Assembly: GCA_030064795.1 (NCBI GenBank)
Contig: JASJEI010000001.1
Span: 1-64,000 of the forward strand
Origin: Pleurocapsa sp. MO_226.B13
Lineage (GTDB): Bacteria; Cyanobacteriota; Cyanobacteriia; Cyanobacteriales; Xenococcaceae
DNA length: 64,000 bases
Direction of reading: 5' to 3'
Positions 53,137 to 62,517 of the stretch are shown here, piece by piece. Position 1 is the first letter of the stretch; each line of letters begins with the position of its first letter. Both the position numbers and the translations under genes were made by a program. A model generated the notes under the pieces. It worked only from the letters and a program-made list of their open reading frames with translations. It made no database searches and was not told where the DNA came from.

Positions 53137-53550
53137 ATAGGAAAATCGATTATTGATGCTGAAAAATTTATTAATTAACTTACATCCTTCTTAATTACGC
53201 TACCCCAAAATATCGACAATATGCTAGAAGCTTCAGTTAGGAAACTAAAAAAGATTGCTGCTAATCCCTCAACTCCACATCATCTACTGCTTTAATTAGT
53301 CAAACACAAAGGCTTTTAAAACTCGACAATGCTTTGAAAAGAATTTCCCGATGCCATTCGCCAAGCTGGTTATTAACCTCGTACCAAATAAAGCGATCGC
53401 TTTCTTATAAGATATAGTTATCTCGTTCTCTTATTATCGCAGTACGTAAATTGGTTAAAACTTAAAAGCAAACTGTTCGTAGGTAGCCCTAAAGGACTCG
53501 CTTCGCATCGCAGTAGCAAGTAGCAAGTGTCCTAATGTAAGTGCGTATTG
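53137..53550. other. Gene-free stretch with heptamer-like repeats
   Basis: These 414 bases hold the ccs1 promoter region and, at about 53509-53530, AGTAGCAAGTAGCAAGTGTC, which resembles the AAGTAGC tandem repeat at 8055. No gene was found. Confidence 0.45.
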
Positions 53551-54400
53551 CTATAAAAATGGAAAAGGCGCGAAACAGGATGCTGGCATCAATAGACGAA
53601 GATCGTTCAACTGTTTTAAGAAAACGGTAGTAGGAGCGGTTCGCGATGCAGTTGCGAAGCCCGCGCACGACTCCCAAGGTAGATTTACACTACCAGTATG
53701 TATTAAGGCAATTACCATCCAAATGCAGGTTTTGAGATGGCATAGATGTAACCAAGGTGTTAGCTTTATATGTTTGCGAAAAACTCTGGCAAAATGACTG
53801 GGATTTTTATAGCCAACTTGGTAGCCAATATCGGCGATCGCTAATTCCGAACAGCGCAGCAACTCTTTTGCTTTATCCAGTCTTTGTTTGACTAGGTATG
53901 TATTGATGGGGAGTCAAACCTGTTGAGAGTTTAAACATTCGGGCAAAATGATAGGGACTCATGGCGCATAAGTTGGCAATCTCAGATAACCTCAGATCGC
54001 GATCTAAGTTATCGTTAATTAAAGCGATCGCTCTTCGCAGTTTATATTTCGCCAACCCTCCGCTATATTCGGGAATTTTTGATTTTACCACGCAGTAATT
54101 TCGCAACAGATGAACCATGAGTGCAGTTGTTATAGATTTAACATAAAGACGACTACCCATCTGCTTTTCTTTTAGTTCAATCAGCAGCCATCGTGGCATT
54201 TGTAACAGCTTTGAATCTGAAGTAGCAAACTGAGGCATAATTTCTAGGCGATCGCTTTTTAGAGAATCAATCGCAGCACTTGTCAAGCTTTCAGGTTCTA
54301 AAGTAGGTTGGCGATCGTGTCTGAGATAAATACCGTCCCAATCTTGGCGATCGCTCGTGATTAGGGGAAGACGAGGAAGTATAGGCTCATTTTTAGACAT
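53551..54400 (-). pseudogene. AraC-family regulator, frameshifted and with internal deletion
   Basis: The frame starting at 54400 (MSKNEPILPRL) encodes the end of an N-terminal sensor domain and the first helix-turn-helix (LRLSEIANLCAMSPYHFARMFKLSTG) and breaks at GLTPHQYIPSQTKTG near 53886. The next frame continues with the second helix-turn-helix: LRCSELAIADIGYQVGYKNPSHFARVFRKH. One added or lost base near 53890 explains the break. Compared with the divergent intact paralogue at 54638-55537, about 60-70 residues of the sensor domain are also missing, between DGIYLRHDR and LEPESL. The open frame reaches 54634 but the upstream codons are not convincing. Confidence 0.75.
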
Positions 54401-54637
54401 AGATCTCATGAAATAGTTAAATTGCAGCAATTGCTCAATAGTTAGACACGAGGCGATCGCCCTGCAAGTATAGACTACAATAAATTTAGTTAGAACTACT
54501 AAAAAGCCTACGTTGTCACTGCGGTTGCAGCGTAGGTAAATCGAGCGAGTAATTGCAACGTACACAGAAACTGGACAAATCGATCGATCTCTGCGATCGC
54601 GATCGATAATAAAGAATAGCCGAGTGAGATACAAACA

Positions 54638-55537
54638 ATGCCAGCCTCTAAATCTCTAATTATTGATTCGACAAAAGAAGAGGATATGTTGCAGATTTAC
54701 CCCTGTCCTTCTCTTCTTTCTAGTAGCAATCTGCATTGGGATCGCATTCACTTGGGATATTACCGTATTCCTCCTCACTCCATTTCTGAAAAAATTTCCA
54801 AACAGCATTTGATTCTGATTCATCCTCAGTTACCTCTCAAAATAAATGTAGAGCAGAAGTTTGGCAAACGTTGGGAAAAAAATCACATTCAAGATGGCGA
54901 TATTATTATTATCCCTGCTAATACTCCTCATCAAGCTAGTTGGGATCGAGAACATAGCTACATTCGTCTCAGTCTCGAACCAGAAAAATTAGCTCATCTC
55001 ACACCTTTGATAGATTTAGATCCGATTGAACTCGTACCATGTTTTCAAAAAGCCGATCCTCTGATTCTAGGTATTGGACTGGCACTGAAAACTGAAGTCG
55101 AATCAAAGGGGATGGGTGGTCATCTTTATATCGACTCCCTAACGAATACGCTAGCAGTGCATCTCTTGCGTCATTACGCTAGACAAAAATTTCCGATTAC
55201 AGAAAATACAGCTGGTTTGCCGAAGTACAAGTTACAACAGGTTATTGAGTATATCAATGACCAGATCGAGCGCAACTTTACTTTAGCTGAATTGGCTGCG
55301 ATCGCCAATATGAGTCCTAATTATTTTTCTTATTTGTTTAAACTCTCAACAGGTTATGCTCCTCATCAGTATGTAATTCGACTTAGAGTAGAACGTGCGA
55401 AGAAGTTATTACTTCAAGAAAAACTTACTATTGCCGATATTGCCTATAGTCTCGGTTTTGCCCATCAAAGTCATTTAAATCGCCACTTTAAGCGATTAGT
55501 TGGAGTAACTCCCAAGGTTTTTCAAAAACAAAAATAA
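54638..55537 (+). CDS. AraC-family transcriptional regulator
   Basis: The 299-residue protein has an N-terminal cupin-like sensor region (HLILIHPQLPLKINVEQKFG, GDIIIIPANTPHQASW) and a C-terminal pair of helix-turn-helix motifs: FTLAELAAIANMSPNYFSYLFKLSTG and LTIADIAYSLGFAHQSHLNRHFKRLVGVTP. It binds DNA as a regulator; the inducer is unknown. It is divergent from the decayed paralogue, with a shared 237-base spacer to its likely start, and precedes the YrhK-like gene. Confidence 0.92.
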   Translation: MPASKSLIIDSTKEEDMLQIYPCPSLLSSSNLHWDRIHLGYYRIPPHSISEKISKQHLILIHPQLPLKINVEQKFGKRWEKNHIQDGDIIIIPANTPHQASWDREHSYIRLSLEPEKLAHLTPLIDLDPIELVPCFQKADPLILGIGLALKTEVESKGMGGHLYIDSLTNTLAVHLLRHYARQKFPITENTAGLPKYKLQQVIEYINDQIERNFTLAELAAIANMSPNYFSYLFKLSTGYAPHQYVIRLRVERAKKLLLQEKLTIADIAYSLGFAHQSHLNRHFKRLVGVTPKVFQKQK

Positions 55538-55721
55538 GAACTTGCCAAAAAACGGAAGAACTTGCAAGAAATAAACAAGATTTTTCTTCATACTAATAAA
55601 CAAAAGCAAAAGATGTGAATTACTGTTTAGTCAAGCTCTCAAACAACAATTACAGCTTTAAGGAGCGATCGCATCTTCTTTGCTTTTATGCCTAAATCTT
55701 TCAAGTGATGAGGTGAGAGCT

Positions 55722-55970
55722 ATGAATTCTACTATTATTGCCAATTGGTTGTTTTTAACGGGTAGTGCTGTGTTTACCCTAGACGCTGTTATTACAACGA
55801 TTGAATCGCTATCGATCCATTCTGTTTTTCAGATTTCAGCTTGTCTAGCATTCAGCCTTGGGTGTGTTCTTTTATTACAGGATGCATACAGACAGCAAGC
55901 CCTAAGTTCAATTCGATCCGATGGCGATCGCGCAAAACCTATCTTTAGAAGAGTTTGCCGATTATATTAA
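55722..55970 (+). CDS. YrhK-like small membrane protein with altered C-terminus
   Basis: From the ATG at 55722 the product has 82 residues. Two hydrophobic segments (IIANWLFLTGSAVFTLDAVI and VFQISACLAFSLGCVLLLQD) fit the YrhK domain. After LLLQDAYRQQ the sequence becomes basic and unrelated (RSDGDRAKPIFRRVCRLY), encoded by the bases that in another frame start the GNAT gene. The tail is probably the result of a rearrangement, so the original C-terminus is missing. Confidence 0.55.
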   Translation: MNSTIIANWLFLTGSAVFTLDAVITTIESLSIHSVFQISACLAFSLGCVLLLQDAYRQQALSSIRSDGDRAKPIFRRVCRLY

Positions 55971-56502
55971 ACTATTGGGTAAATGGGCTGACAAAGAGGA
56001 ATTAACGGTCATAGCGAGAAATAAATCTACAGATGAGGTAGTAGGTACGGTTATTGCTGGCGATTTTGCCTCAGATTCTCCTCTCAACCCTGAAGATGGT
56101 GATAATCTTAGCAAGAAGTTTGAGCCAATTGTCAAACTTTTAGAAAGTTTAGAAACTCAATACAAGCAGGGCAAACAAATTCGGACGGGAGAATATTTAC
56201 ACATATATATGCTGGCAGTATCTCCTGACTATCAAAGAAAGAAAATTGCCCAAAACATAATCCAGATCTGCCTAAATAAAGGAATTCAGAGCGGTTTCAC
56301 CCGCGCTTTTACAGAAGCAGCCAATTCTATTTCTCAGCACATTTTTAAAAAATTGAACTTTAAGCCCCGTCACCAGATTTCTTACAAAGAGTTTACTGAC
56401 CAAGGCATTCCAGTATTTGCAGACATTGAAGGACATGAGGGAACAATATTGATGGACAAGTGTTTAGAGAGCGATCGCTCTCTAAATTATTTAGGCTCGT
56501 AA
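55921..56502 (+). CDS. GNAT-family N-acetyltransferase, probably lacking its N-terminus
   Basis: The 193-residue protein has the GNAT acetyl-CoA region LHIYMLAVSPDYQRKKIAQNII (motif A with Q/RxxR/K-x-I/A) and TRAFTEAANSISQHIFKKLNF (motif B). Relatives have about 50 residues before the first methionine here (which corresponds to their inner EPMA segment), so the first strand and helix appear lost. The start overlaps the YrhK-like gene out of frame, at a HIP1 octamer (55924-55931). It may be inactive. Confidence 0.6.
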   Translation: MAIAQNLSLEEFADYIKLLGKWADKEELTVIARNKSTDEVVGTVIAGDFASDSPLNPEDGDNLSKKFEPIVKLLESLETQYKQGKQIRTGEYLHIYMLAVSPDYQRKKIAQNIIQICLNKGIQSGFTRAFTEAANSISQHIFKKLNFKPRHQISYKEFTDQGIPVFADIEGHEGTILMDKCLESDRSLNYLGS

Positions 56503-56545
56503 TGGTAATTCCTGTTGAGAGTCAAGCAGCAAAAGAGACTGGGTT

Positions 56546-57922
56546 TCAAGACACCAAAACAAGATCGTGTGCGCCTCGAACCACATCAATTTTAGATCCC
56601 GTTCTTGCTAGTCGGGGTTTATTTCCTGGGATGACATTCCAGAATTCTACTGCACCTATTTTTGGACTAGGCTCGCGATAATTAAAGATAACTACCGCTA
56701 AAGATTTTCCTTCGGCATCAAAAGTAACCTGTTCTGGTAATAATCCTTCAAAACCGTATTCGTCAATATTAGTTAATTGTCCAGACTGAGGATCGAATTT
56801 AACTAGAGATAGAGAACTATAGGACTTACCACGCCAAGCAGGAATATAGTCGGGTAAATAAGTACGACGCATATTTACTGTGGCAATGAGTGAATCATCT
56901 GGACCGATCGCAAATCCTTCTGGACTAAGCCCCACCTCTACTCTAGAGGTAATTACAGGAGACTGTCCTGATTCTGGTTCAAATCTAATGGCGATCGCTT
57001 CTCCTTTGGGATTGATTAAAAAATTTAATTGTGGTGAAGAGTTGGTACTCCATTTAAGATCGCAGGTTAATAAAAAACGACCATCAGAGGTAAATCTAGG
57101 ATGGGTGAGATGATTGCCTACATCTATTGGCTGACTGTAGGGAGTTACTTGAATGTTGTCGTTAGATGTTGTGACTTGATAAAAACCAACTCGACTGTTT
57201 TGGTCTTGAGTCATTGCTAGGTACTTTCCTGAAGGATGCCAGATAGCCGTTTGGTTGTCCTGGCGCGTACCATTACTTGAGATGGGAAAATAAAAACGCT
57301 TGCCTAATTTCCCGTCAGGTTGCAGTTTGGCAATTAGTAATTCTCGTCCTGGATCTTGTAAATTTATTGCCAGTAACTTCCCATCGGGACTAATACTAAT
57401 ATGCTCTGGATTGCGCCCCACTGCTACAGATTCAATAATTTGCGGTAGTTTAGGATTGGCAAGATCGACTACAGTCAGATACTTACCTTCAGGCATATCA
57501 TCAATAGTCTCTAGTTCTTGAATACCATCTTCAGGACGCGATCGCACTTCCACAATATAAGCTCGTTTACCATCGGGGGAAGTGGCAATAATTTGCGGCC
57601 AAGACATGACCGAATTAGATACTCGAATAGAGGAGACAGTCGGATTATTCGAGTCAAGAGGCAAATCTATTACTGTGAGGGCATCTTCAACTCCAGCCAC
57701 CCGATCTAGCTTGGCATCTGCATAGGCGGTGGCTACCATGTCTGCATCGGAAGCAATTAATAATTTATCGCCACTAAATGTAACTGGTTGTGTCGATTGG
57801 GGAATGGTTGCGATCGCCACTGGTTCGATTAACTGTAAGAGTCCGTAGGTTGTAATTGTCAAAATCAAGCCGATTAGAGCTAATAAAACATTTTTCAGCC
57901 ATTTAATTTTAATTAACTTCAT
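56546..57922 (-). CDS. Beta-propeller (lactonase/WD40-like) exported protein
   Basis: The 458-residue protein has an N-terminal membrane anchor or signal (NVLLALIGLILTITTYGLLQL) and blade-like repeats typical of YVTN/lactonase propellers: IIATSPDGKRAYIVEV, HISISPDGKLLAINLQDP, AIWHPSGKYLAMTQD, RFTSDGRFLLTCDLKW and GFAIGPDDSLIATVN. Such proteins occur in the periplasm and either bind ligands or act on lactones; no metal-binding site could be placed. It is transcribed divergently from the LysR-type regulator, which could control it. The opposite-strand frames are shadows. Confidence 0.8.
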   Translation of the reverse strand: MKLIKIKWLKNVLLALIGLILTITTYGLLQLIEPVAIATIPQSTQPVTFSGDKLLIASDADMVATAYADAKLDRVAGVEDALTVIDLPLDSNNPTVSSIRVSNSVMSWPQIIATSPDGKRAYIVEVRSRPEDGIQELETIDDMPEGKYLTVVDLANPKLPQIIESVAVGRNPEHISISPDGKLLAINLQDPGRELLIAKLQPDGKLGKRFYFPISSNGTRQDNQTAIWHPSGKYLAMTQDQNSRVGFYQVTTSNDNIQVTPYSQPIDVGNHLTHPRFTSDGRFLLTCDLKWSTNSSPQLNFLINPKGEAIAIRFEPESGQSPVITSRVEVGLSPEGFAIGPDDSLIATVNMRRTYLPDYIPAWRGKSYSSLSLVKFDPQSGQLTNIDEYGFEGLLPEQVTFDAEGKSLAVVIFNYREPSPKIGAVEFWNVIPGNKPRLARTGSKIDVVRGAHDLVLVS

Positions 57923-58041
57923 CTTATTCTGTCTCTTTCAATAATTCATTTTTAAATATCTTTCTATTCTGAGAGTAGAACAAGCAAAACCCGATTGTCC
58001 AAGTCATTTTTGATGCTAAACTAATAACCAAAAGTTATTAA

Positions 58042-58923
58042 ATGGAATTTCGACAACTACGATATTTTGTTACTGTTGCCCAAGAGTTACACTTTGGCAA
58101 AGCAGCAGAACGTTTACAGATTACTCAACCCGCCCTCAGCAAACAGATTCGTGTTTTAGAAACAGAATTAGGAATTGAGTTATTTATCCGCACCAAACGT
58201 ACAGTAAAGTTAACCAAAGCAGGTGAGGTTTTTTTAGCACAAGCACAACAGCTTTTACAGCAAGCATCCGAAGCGATTCAACTAGCAAGACGTACCGCTT
58301 TAGGAGAAATAGGGCAATTAACTATTGGATTTACAGCCACAGCTTCCTATACGTTATTACCAGAATTGATTAGGCGTTTTCGAGTCCGCTATCCTCAAGT
58401 CGGGATAGAAATGTTAGAACTTTGTACCGAAGCACAAGTTGCTGCAATAAATTCAGGTGAAATAGATTTAGGGTTTTTACATCCTCCAATTGATTCGCGT
58501 GGGTTAGAAGTTTATCCTATTTTGGCAGAAGAATTTGTTGCCGTATTACCAAAGCAACATCCCCCGATCGCTAAACAGTCATTATCTTTAATAGATTTAG
58601 CCGAAGAGTTTTTTATTCTACATCCTCGTTCGCAAGGGCCATTTCTTTACGACAGATTTCTTCAATTGTGTCGTCAGGCTGGATTTAAACCTCAGATAGC
58701 TAAAGAGGTAGACAGTCATCAAAGTCGAATCTGTTTGGTAGCAGCAGGAATGGGAATTACATTTATTCCCGCAGGGTTACAGACATCGATCGCTGGAGAT
58801 TTGGTTTGTAAACCGCTGCAAGATTTACCAATTAAACTAGAATTTGCAGCAGCTTGGCGTTCTCTTGTTACCATGCCAGTGTTGTCAGAGTTTGTCGCAA
58901 TGCTGGTTGAATTAACTGAATAA
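58042..58923 (+). CDS. LysR-family transcriptional regulator
   Basis: The 293-residue protein has the classic N-terminal helix-turn-helix MEFRQLRYFVTVAQELHFGKAAERLQITQPALSKQIRVLETELG and a two-lobed effector domain (GQLTIGFTATASYTLLPELI, FLHPPIDSRGLEVYPI). LysR regulators usually control a divergent neighbour; here that is the beta-propeller gene 119 bases away. The D-lactate dehydrogenase gene follows in the same direction. The effector is unknown. Confidence 0.95.
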   Translation: MEFRQLRYFVTVAQELHFGKAAERLQITQPALSKQIRVLETELGIELFIRTKRTVKLTKAGEVFLAQAQQLLQQASEAIQLARRTALGEIGQLTIGFTATASYTLLPELIRRFRVRYPQVGIEMLELCTEAQVAAINSGEIDLGFLHPPIDSRGLEVYPILAEEFVAVLPKQHPPIAKQSLSLIDLAEEFFILHPRSQGPFLYDRFLQLCRQAGFKPQIAKEVDSHQSRICLVAAGMGITFIPAGLQTSIAGDLVCKPLQDLPIKLEFAAAWRSLVTMPVLSEFVAMLVELTE

Positions 58924-59063
58924 TTTTATCGAAGCGATCGCAACAACTCAACTCTCAAACTAAGAACACTCAAACTATTACTTGGTGATTGTATAGAGCT
59001 TAACCTAATAGTACTGGTGCATTTCTGTATAATAAAAACCTATTAATCAGACGCTTGACATAA

Positions 59064-60065
59064 ATGAAAGTTGCAGTATTCAGTTCTAAACCATACGACA
59101 AACTGTTTCTAGAAAAAACTAATCAGCAATACAATCATGAATTAACTTTTTTTAGTCCCAACTTGGATGGGGAGACAGTAAGTTTAGCGGATGGTTTTGA
59201 AGTAGTTTGTGTATTTGTCAACGATCGCCTTGAGCACGAAATTATCAAAGCACTACATCAGCAAGGTGTTAAATTAATTGCTCTACGATGTGCGGGATAC
59301 AATAATGTCGATCTTAAAGCTACAGACGAGTTAGGCATTACAGTAGTCAGAGTCCCCGCTTATTCTCCTTATGCAGTTGCCGAACACGCGATCGCTCTAA
59401 TCTTAACTCTCAATCGTAAAATTCATCGCGCCTACAATCGTGTCCGCGAGGGAAACTTTGCTTTAAACGGACTTTTAGGTTTCGATCTTCACGAGCGTAC
59501 TGTAGGTATTATTGGCACGGGGAAAATTGGTCGTATTACAGGTCAAATACTCCATGGTTTTGGCTGTCAAATCTTAGCCTACGATCTTTATCCCAATCGA
59601 GATTTTGCCGAGCGATATGGCGAATATGTATCTTTAGAGAAATTATTATCGAGTTCGGATATTATTAGCTTGCATTGCCCCCTGACTCCCGAAACTCATC
59701 ATTTAATCGATGGTCAAGCAGTGTCAATGATGAAAACGGGAGTGATGTTAGTCAATACTAGTCGAGGGGCTTTAATAGATACTAGAGCAGTAATCAAAGG
59801 GCTAAAATCAAAGCGCATTGGTCATTTGGCTTTGGATGTTTACGAGAAAGAAAGCAGTATGTTTTTTGAAGATATGTCAGGTGAAATTATTCAAGATGAT
59901 ATTTTTGAAAGATTACTTACTTTCCCCAACGTAATTATTACAGGACATCAAGCCTTTTTTACTGAGGAGGCTCTCCAGAATATCGCGGAAACAACCCTGA
60001 ATAATATTACTGAGTTTGAACGGGATCGATCTTGTCCTAATCAAGTAAAGATAGATGCCGATTAA
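59064..60065 (+). CDS. ldhA: D-lactate dehydrogenase
   Basis: The 333-residue D-2-hydroxyacid dehydrogenase reduces pyruvate to D-lactate with NADH in fermentation. The NAD loop is TVGIIGTGKIGRITGQIL, followed by LAYDLYPN with the NAD-specifying Asp. LRCAGYNNVDL near residue 78 is the substrate region, and catalytic residues are Arg in VNTSRGALIDT, Glu in DVYEKESS and His in IITGHQAFFT. The match to LdhA rather than other family members rests on YEKES(S/A)MFFED, which is well conserved in D-LDH. Confidence 0.93.
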   Translation: MKVAVFSSKPYDKLFLEKTNQQYNHELTFFSPNLDGETVSLADGFEVVCVFVNDRLEHEIIKALHQQGVKLIALRCAGYNNVDLKATDELGITVVRVPAYSPYAVAEHAIALILTLNRKIHRAYNRVREGNFALNGLLGFDLHERTVGIIGTGKIGRITGQILHGFGCQILAYDLYPNRDFAERYGEYVSLEKLLSSSDIISLHCPLTPETHHLIDGQAVSMMKTGVMLVNTSRGALIDTRAVIKGLKSKRIGHLALDVYEKESSMFFEDMSGEIIQDDIFERLLTFPNVIITGHQAFFTEEALQNIAETTLNNITEFERDRSCPNQVKIDAD

Positions 60066-60229
60066 TTCAACCGATATTCCGCAGAAATTAGAGAGAGACA
60101 GAATGATTATTAAAGATTCGTGAGAAATTTTCTAACTATTAGTTATTAGCTGTCAGTTGTCCATTATTAGTGGATAGCTGTTTTTTCTGCGATCGCCGAT
60201 GAAAATCTGTCAAAATCCGATTCACGCCA

Positions 60230-61495
60230 TTATCGATAGTTGCGATCGCTCTTGCCATGAAATCTGTAAGAACGATAAATGTTTATCAAATCATCATTTA
60301 TCTGCTCTAAATTATAATGTTTCAAGACAAATTCTCGACCCGCTTTGCCCATTGGCGACCAGAATTCGGGGTGTTCGATTAAATAACTCAATCGTTCCGC
60401 TAAGGCTGCTGCATCTTTTTCGGGAACCAAAAAACCAGATTTGCCATCCTCGACCAGTTCTGGTATTCCACCATGATAGGTGCTAACTACGGGTAAACCA
60501 ATTGCCATTGCCTCTTTTAAAACATTAATCGGTGCATCCTGGTTGCCATCGGCTGCGGTAACACTAGGAGCGACAAAAATCTGAGTATTGCTTAAAATCT
60601 CGACGATTTCTGTTTCATTACGCCAGCCCATTAATTCTACATTCTCAACCAAGTTAAGTTCTCGAATCAAATCGGTAAAATGCTGGCGCAAATGACCTTC
60701 ACCGATGATTTTGTAGCGCAAACGGGGATAAGAGGGAACTAACCTGGCTACAGCCCGAATTACGTACTCGATACCTTTTTTTTCGACCAGTCTGCCTGTA
60801 GTAGCAATTTGAATCCAGCCATCTTCGGGTAAAGAACGGGGTTGATAGGTAAAGCGATCGCAATCTAAGCCCGAACGATTGACTTTTATCTTATCTGGAG
60901 GACAACCAATCGAGATAGCTTTGTTACGAAAAAAATCACAATTGGTCAGAAAAAAGTCCCCATAACGAAATAGCTGTTTGTAGACGTTCTTACCTTTCTG
61001 TTGCACGAAGCTACTAATGTCATGTCCCCGAAAGGTAGTAATTAACTTAGCTTTCGGGGCATTAACTTGGCGAAATGCCATCCCACGATAACTCTGCGTC
61101 CCGAATTGGCAGTGAATAATGTCGTAGTCTCGCTCTAAATTAGGAATAATTGTGTGCAATAACCATAAAGAAACAGTCAAATCAGTTAGGGGAAAAGGAT
61201 AAAGCGATCGCCATAACTGACTGGGACATAATTTAAGATATTTGGGAATGACTTCAATCCCTTTAATTAACCTCACCAGCAGGTTCTCTGGCAGTTCTGG
61301 TAGGTAATAGGTTCGTTCCAAAAGATGATATTTTTCAACTATGGGATGAACCTTATTGCTATCGCCACGACATTCGGCATAGATATCTACTTCGCAACCG
61401 CGATCGATTAGTCCAGCAATTTGATTTAAAATAAATGTTTCCGAGAGGAGCGGAAATTCATAGACCATAAAGGCAATTTTTAGGCGATCGCTCAT
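60230..61495 (-). CDS. Glycosyltransferase family 4 (GT-B)
   Basis: The 421-residue GT-B enzyme has an N-terminal acceptor domain (FMVYEFPLLSETFILNQIAGL, common in polysaccharide transferases) and the C-terminal donor domain with GRLVEKKGIEYVIRAVARL, YKIIGEGHLRQHF, and the GT4 E-x7-E motif region LKEAMAIGLPVVSTYHGGIPELVEDGKSGFLV. The start overlaps the upstream GT2 gene by 4 bases (ATGA), a clear sign of coupling. Together they probably assemble an exopolysaccharide or glycolipid. Confidence 0.92.
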   Translation of the reverse strand: MSDRLKIAFMVYEFPLLSETFILNQIAGLIDRGCEVDIYAECRGDSNKVHPIVEKYHLLERTYYLPELPENLLVRLIKGIEVIPKYLKLCPSQLWRSLYPFPLTDLTVSLWLLHTIIPNLERDYDIIHCQFGTQSYRGMAFRQVNAPKAKLITTFRGHDISSFVQQKGKNVYKQLFRYGDFFLTNCDFFRNKAISIGCPPDKIKVNRSGLDCDRFTYQPRSLPEDGWIQIATTGRLVEKKGIEYVIRAVARLVPSYPRLRYKIIGEGHLRQHFTDLIRELNLVENVELMGWRNETEIVEILSNTQIFVAPSVTAADGNQDAPINVLKEAMAIGLPVVSTYHGGIPELVEDGKSGFLVPEKDAAALAERLSYLIEHPEFWSPMGKAGREFVLKHYNLEQINDDLINIYRSYRFHGKSDRNYR

Positions 61496-62412
61496 TGTCT
61501 GGCAGAAACTCCCCCTAGTTTTAGTCTTAATAACTCTAATACGGTAATATAACGTACTAAAGTCATAGTTAAAATGACTTTAAGCTTATCAGATCTAGTT
61601 TTTAATTTGGGATCGTCATAATTATTAATGGCAAAAAAAACTGGTGGCATCAAATTAAAGGCGATCGCTTTAGTTAATAGCCAATTTGAGACCAGCCAAT
61701 TGTGTTCTGGTTGGTTTCGGCGATCGTAATCTCCACCAGCGTAACGAATTACTTTTTTCCGTAGTTGTTGAAAAGAATAAAGTGCGGGATGCTTGACTAA
61801 AACATCTTTAGCATATATCTGCCGATATCCTTGAGCATAAACTCTATTTCCCCATTCAATATCGCCATTAGATTTAAGCCGAGAATTAAAAACTCCTACT
61901 CGCTCGATGACCTGTTTCCAGGTAAAAAGATTTGCCGTTACGCTGTAGTGATGCTTTTCAATGCAATCTTGTTGGCGAAAAGCCAGTATACTTTCGTAAA
62001 GCTCTACCGTTGAAGGTCGATCCCGATCGCGCCAGAAAATCTCAATCTCTCCTCCAACGAAACCACAGTTGGGGACTCGCTGTAGATGAGCAACTCCCTT
62101 GGCAATCCAGTCTGGTGCGGGAATACAGTCAGCATCGGTAAAGGCGATCGCTTCTCCTTTGGCTACAGTTAGACCTTTATTTCTGGCTACATAAGAGCCT
62201 GGTATCTCTTCATATAGAGCAATTGCACCTTCCGAGTGAACGATGTCTTTAATCTTTTCCGTCGCTTCCGAGCCATTATCTATTACTATTACTTCGTAGC
62301 GATCTTGGGCATAGGTCTGTTGCTTTAAAGCCTGTAAGCACAAACGCAGACGTTTCCCATCATTGTAGACGGGAATAATTACTGAAACCAAAGGCAGTAA
62401 GCACTCGGACAT
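61492..62412 (-). CDS. Glycosyltransferase family 2 (GT-A)
   Basis: The 306-residue GT-A enzyme starts LVSVIIPVYNDGKRLRLCLQAL, has VIVIDNGSEAT with the nucleotide-binding Asp, and VAKGEAIAFTDADCIPAPDW with the DxD-type metal motif (DAD). A C-terminal hydrophobic segment (AIAFNLMPPVFFAIN) may lie on the membrane. It is the first gene of a two-gene unit with the GT4 gene. The sugar and acceptor are unknown. Confidence 0.92.
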   Translation of the reverse strand: MSECLLPLVSVIIPVYNDGKRLRLCLQALKQQTYAQDRYEVIVIDNGSEATEKIKDIVHSEGAIALYEEIPGSYVARNKGLTVAKGEAIAFTDADCIPAPDWIAKGVAHLQRVPNCGFVGGEIEIFWRDRDRPSTVELYESILAFRQQDCIEKHHYSVTANLFTWKQVIERVGVFNSRLKSNGDIEWGNRVYAQGYRQIYAKDVLVKHPALYSFQQLRKKVIRYAGGDYDRRNQPEHNWLVSNWLLTKAIAFNLMPPVFFAINNYDDPKLKTRSDKLKVILTMTLVRYITVLELLRLKLGGVSARQ

Positions 62413-62517
62413 CGGTTATTAGCGGTCGATAAAATTAATTAGTTGCCACCTAGAATATATATTATGATAGTAACCCAGAAAATCTAACAGAGTGCGATCG
62501 CCCTAGCAGCACCCAAA

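Noticed and set aside
56880..57113. Plus-strand frames inside the beta-propeller gene (also 57300-57521 and 57518-57709)
   Set aside because: All are antisense to the propeller repeats and lack any motif of their own.
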